From Bacteroidota bacterium (GTDB lineage Bacteria; Bacteroidota; Bacteroidia; B-17B0; Aurantibacillaceae): a stretch of 7,000 bases of DNA. Each line of letters begins with the position of its first letter. The first letter of the stretch is position 1. The DNA lies in assembly GCA_947474485.1 (NCBI GenBank), contig CANJJP010000081.1, positions 1-7,000 of the forward strand. The letters run 5' to 3'. Of this stretch, positions 4,231 through 7,000 are shown piece after piece. The translations under genes and the position numbers were made by a program. Under the pieces are notes generated by a model, which saw nothing but the letters and a program-made list of their open reading frames with translations, was not told where the DNA came from and made no database searches.

Positions 4231-7000
4231 CTATTTAATTAAAGTAATATAACCTGATGATTTCTGTGATTCTTTTAAACAATCTGTTTTATAAGTTAGC
4301 GTATAGTAATATGTACCATCAATCACTTTTCCATTTATTAAGCAATCCCAACTTGCATCAATAGAAGTTGTTTCGAAAATTTGTTTCCCCCAACGATTAA
4401 AAATCAAAAGCTCACACTCTGTAAATGATAAATTGGAAAGGTCTAATTTGTCATTAATGTTATCTCCGTTGGGAGTAATGATGTTGGGAAAAATATTGAG
4501 ATAACTAGCCTGAGAAATTGTTACAATAGAAGTATCGTTGACTGAGCACCCGGGGTTACTAATGGTTACATGGTATGTTCCAGGCTGATTTATTTCAATA
4601 CTTTGAGTGTATTCGCTTGTTGACCACAAATAAGATTGCCCCACATTTCCGGCATTAAGAATAGTTTTTCCGTTAAGACAAATTTTAACACTATCTTCTA
4701 AATTTTTTGTAGGAACATTAAATACATTGATTTTGGTTATCAGTGTATCAACATTATTGCAAGTGGATGTATCTTGAGCAATGAGAAGTAAATCATAAAT
4801 ACCTTCGCTTGCATAAGTATGATTAACTTGATTAGCTGAAAATAAAGATGCAGAACCATCACCAAAAACCCACTCAATATTATTAGTTGGAGTTTGATTA
4901 GTAAAGCTCATATTATATGGTGCACATCCATTTTTGAGTTCGGAGGAATAGGAAGTTGCAGTTAAAAAAGTTTGCAAATCTACTTTAAGAAAACCGTGAT
5001 CGAATATAGTATTGTTAGGCATATTGCTTGCAGCATATGCGTTTGTAGAAACAGGGGTAGAACTATTTCCGTTGAAGCTATAATACAAAACACCTTTAGA
5101 ATCAACTTTACAAACACCAAACGTTGCCCATTCTGCTTTTACTCCGCCATAGTAACTTCCATAAGCTAGTGATTCCGCATTTTTTGAAAATACACAGAAA
5201 TATAAATCATAGTTATTTGTACTTGTTTTTATAGCATTAGGGGTTGTTGGGAAATTAGAGCCCGCATCACCTGCAATATAAATATTATCGCAACTATCCA
5301 CTTCAAAGGAGGCAGCTGCAAGGTAGGATTGGGAAGTGTTGAAAATTGGAGTTCCAAATCGCGATTTTACTAAAAACTGAGAAAGATCTGGAGTGAGTTT
5401 GTGTATTAGATTGCGCCCGTTCGGAACATTGTAAGCATTTGGTGTTGGAGTAAAAGCACTTGCTGAGCCACTAATTAATAAAGAATAAAGAAGTACATTA
5501 TTGTTTTTATCTAAGGTTAATAAGTATCCATAATCTAGTCCGCTTGTTCCTGCAAATGAAGATGCTGCAACTGTACTTCCACCTGATTTAAGATGAGTAA
5601 CATAAGCGTCATGAGAACCGCCAGCAAATGCTGGCCCTGCTACTCCAGATGTAATAGGAAGATCCATGCTTGTTGTTGTGCCGATAAAATAAATACCTCC
5701 TTGCCCATCTAATCTTAATGAGTTAGCACAGTCTTTACCAATTCCACCAAAATAAGTACTCCACACTAAAGTAGATAGGGAAGAATCTATTTTAAAAGCA
5801 ACGGCATCATAAATTCCATTAAGGGATGTAGAATAAGCATTGGGACTTACAGGGAAGTCTAAAGAGTTACTTGCGCTTACAGCATAAATGTTAGCATTAT
5901 CATCTTCAACAAATTCGTAGTTTCTCATTGCGTAAGGATTCCATGCTCCAGGCGCACCATCATCATCTGTGCCACCTATATAGGTTGAAGCATTCATTAT
6001 ACTTCCTGAAGTATCAAGCCTCGAGATAAATAAATCGTGGTTGCCATTATAAGTCGGATCGAACGAATTTTGAGTAACAGGAAAATTATTAGATTTACTA
6101 TAACCGAAAATTGTGATTTTATTTTTTAATGCGTTTATGCAAAACGATTTTTCCTCGTCAATACCACCAAGGTATGTTGCAAATAGCAATGAGCTACCAT
6201 TTGCATTAAATTTATGTATGGTAACATCCATTAGTGCGTTAAGGGTTGTTTGAAACGCACCTAATGTTGCGGGAAAACCTTGTGCGGAGCAGGAACCTGC
6301 TAGGTAAGCATTTCCTTGTTCATCATAGCCAGATGCCTCGCCATTACAAGAAGAAGTAGAACCAGAAAACGTTGCAGCAACAACAATGGGGTCAATTATA
6401 AGTGAGTATTTTTTATTGTATCCATTCGGAAATGAAAAAGAAATACAATTGTTTATTAATTCATAATTGCATTCAACCATTGTTTTTTTATTTCTAATTA
6501 TTTGCCAAGCAAGTGGTGCTTTTTCAATTATTGTTCCAGCATTTGTTATTATTTGTAAGCTTTTATCTTTTAGGGATAAACCATCAACTCCTTCATACTT
6601 AAATTCTATTTGATTTACATTGGCTTGAGGTGAAACTATGAGATCATATTTAAAGTTTGAACCTTCACTATACACATCCATGTTAATACCAGAGTATAGA
6701 TTTTCATATCTTATTTTTTTGAAGGCTTGTATGTGTGAACTCCATTTTTCTTTTTCATTTCCTAAAAAGTAATTATAATACTCCGCTTGCTTTTCTTCAC
6801 CATAAATATTTTTTGTGTTTGCATTCACAAAAATTGTTTTGTAAACATGCCCTGGAATAGGCGCTTTGTAGTTTTCTTTATTGTTGTTTTTTTCTATAGA
6901 TAATGAGAATGCATTTGCATCATAGATTTCATAGGTAAATGAATTTTGCTCAAGAAACACTTTGCCATTGTAAAATTCGCCCATGAATTTAACATGTGAA
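4231..7000 (-). CDS. Large T9SS-secreted beta-propeller/PKD surface protein, 5'-truncated
   Basis: At least 922 residues are visible. The frame stays open through SHVKF upstream of the ATG at 6984 to the window edge, so that Met is internal and the true start and signal peptide lie outside. Residues below count from that Met. The order is: DUF7948-type N-terminal domain (to about 198; note GKVFLEQNSFTYEIYD and YDLIVSPQANVNQIEFKYEG); seven SBBP-like repeats (about 199-684), each with a D..GN-YLAG strand, an FP.T.NA-type turn and often a final Y.GG; PKD domain (about 685-756, with WVFGDGSA and HTYASEGIYDL); Ig-like segment (about 766-823, with LWSTSEYTQSI and PGTYHVTI); and CHU_C/gliding-motility C-terminal domain (about 830-917, with ITPNGDNINDKLDL, IFNRWGKQIFET and DGTYYYTLTYK). 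The last is a type B sorting signal for the type IX secretion system, so the protein is exported and probably stays on the cell surface. Its ligand is unknown; adhesion is possible. No catalytic motif is seen. Confidence 0.93.
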   Translation of the reverse strand, partial: SHVKFMGEFYNGKVFLEQNSFTYEIYDANAFSLSIEKNNNKENYKAPIPGHVYKTIFVNANTKNIYGEEKQAEYYNYFLGNEKEKWSSHIQAFKKIRYENLYSGINMDVYSEGSNFKYDLIVSPQANVNQIEFKYEGVDGLSLKDKSLQIITNAGTIIEKAPLAWQIIRNKKTMVECNYELINNCISFSFPNGYNKKYSLIIDPIVVAATFSGSTSSCNGEASGYDEQGNAYLAGSCSAQGFPATLGAFQTTLNALMDVTIHKFNANGSSLLFATYLGGIDEEKSFCINALKNKITIFGYSKSNNFPVTQNSFDPTYNGNHDLFISRLDTSGSIMNASTYIGGTDDDGAPGAWNPYAMRNYEFVEDDNANIYAVSASNSLDFPVSPNAYSTSLNGIYDAVAFKIDSSLSTLVWSTYFGGIGKDCANSLRLDGQGGIYFIGTTTSMDLPITSGVAGPAFAGGSHDAYVTHLKSGGSTVAASSFAGTSGLDYGYLLTLDKNNNVLLYSLLISGSASAFTPTPNAYNVPNGRNLIHKLTPDLSQFLVKSRFGTPIFNTSQSYLAAASFEVDSCDNIYIAGDAGSNFPTTPNAIKTSTNNYDLYFCVFSKNAESLAYGSYYGGVKAEWATFGVCKVDSKGVLYYSFNGNSSTPVSTNAYAASNMPNNTIFDHGFLKVDLQTFLTATSYSSELKNGCAPYNMSFTNQTPTNNIEWVFGDGSASLFSANQVNHTYASEGIYDLLLIAQDTSTCNNVDTLITKINVFNVPTKNLEDSVKICLNGKTILNAGNVGQSYLWSTSEYTQSIEINQPGTYHVTISNPGCSVNDTSIVTISQASYLNIFPNIITPNGDNINDKLDLSNLSFTECELLIFNRWGKQIFETTSIDASWDCLINGKVIDGTYYYTLTYKTDCLKESQKSSGYITLIK

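Noticed and set aside
4972..5169. 65-residue plus-strand open frame with several cysteines
   Set aside because: It is antisense to the propeller-encoding part of the surface-protein gene, and its cysteines follow from the opposite strand's codon use.

Overview
The window looks like chromosomal DNA of an AT-rich member of the Bacteroidota. Four things support this. The large gene at the right end finishes in a type IX secretion (gliding-motility/CHU-type) C-terminal sorting domain. Three intergenic gaps carry the Bacteroidota -7 promoter element TAnnTTTG. The starts lack Shine-Dalgarno sequences and have A/T-rich leaders. The deoC and ald genes also form a pair known from this phylum. Genus and species cannot be told from the sequence.

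Left part (1-2128, minus strand): deoC (2-deoxyribose-5-phosphate aldolase) followed by an NAD(P)-dependent aldehyde dehydrogenase cut by the left edge. They probably form one operon. The aldolase splits deoxyribose-5-phosphate into glyceraldehyde-3-phosphate and acetaldehyde, and the dehydrogenase could oxidise the acetaldehyde. The 133-bp gap between them (1087-1219) is almost entirely a degenerate 8-bp-periodic array in two opposing orientations, including a 19-bp direct repeat. It can fold into a long imperfect hairpin in the mRNA just before the ald start. This is the most unusual non-coding structure in the window.

Centre (2129-4159): a compact 88-bp divergent promoter region separates deoC from a plus-strand GNAT/FemAB-like acyltransferase of unknown substrate. 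That gene contains a 30-bp near-perfect palindrome. A second plus-strand gene follows, a PhnA/YjdM-family zinc-ribbon protein with its own promoter.

Right part (4160-7000): a 12-bp-stem hairpin works as a probable bidirectional terminator between phnA and the convergent minus-strand gene. That gene encodes a very large cell-surface or secreted protein whose 5' end (signal peptide) lies outside the window. Its visible order is a DUF7948-type N-terminal domain, seven SBBP-like repeats that probably form a seven-bladed beta-propeller, a PKD domain, an Ig-like segment and a type B T9SS sorting domain.

No tRNA, rRNA, CRISPR, insertion sequence or phage gene was seen. I found no clear new multi-gene system. 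The items most worth follow-up are the octamer array and the intragenic palindrome.
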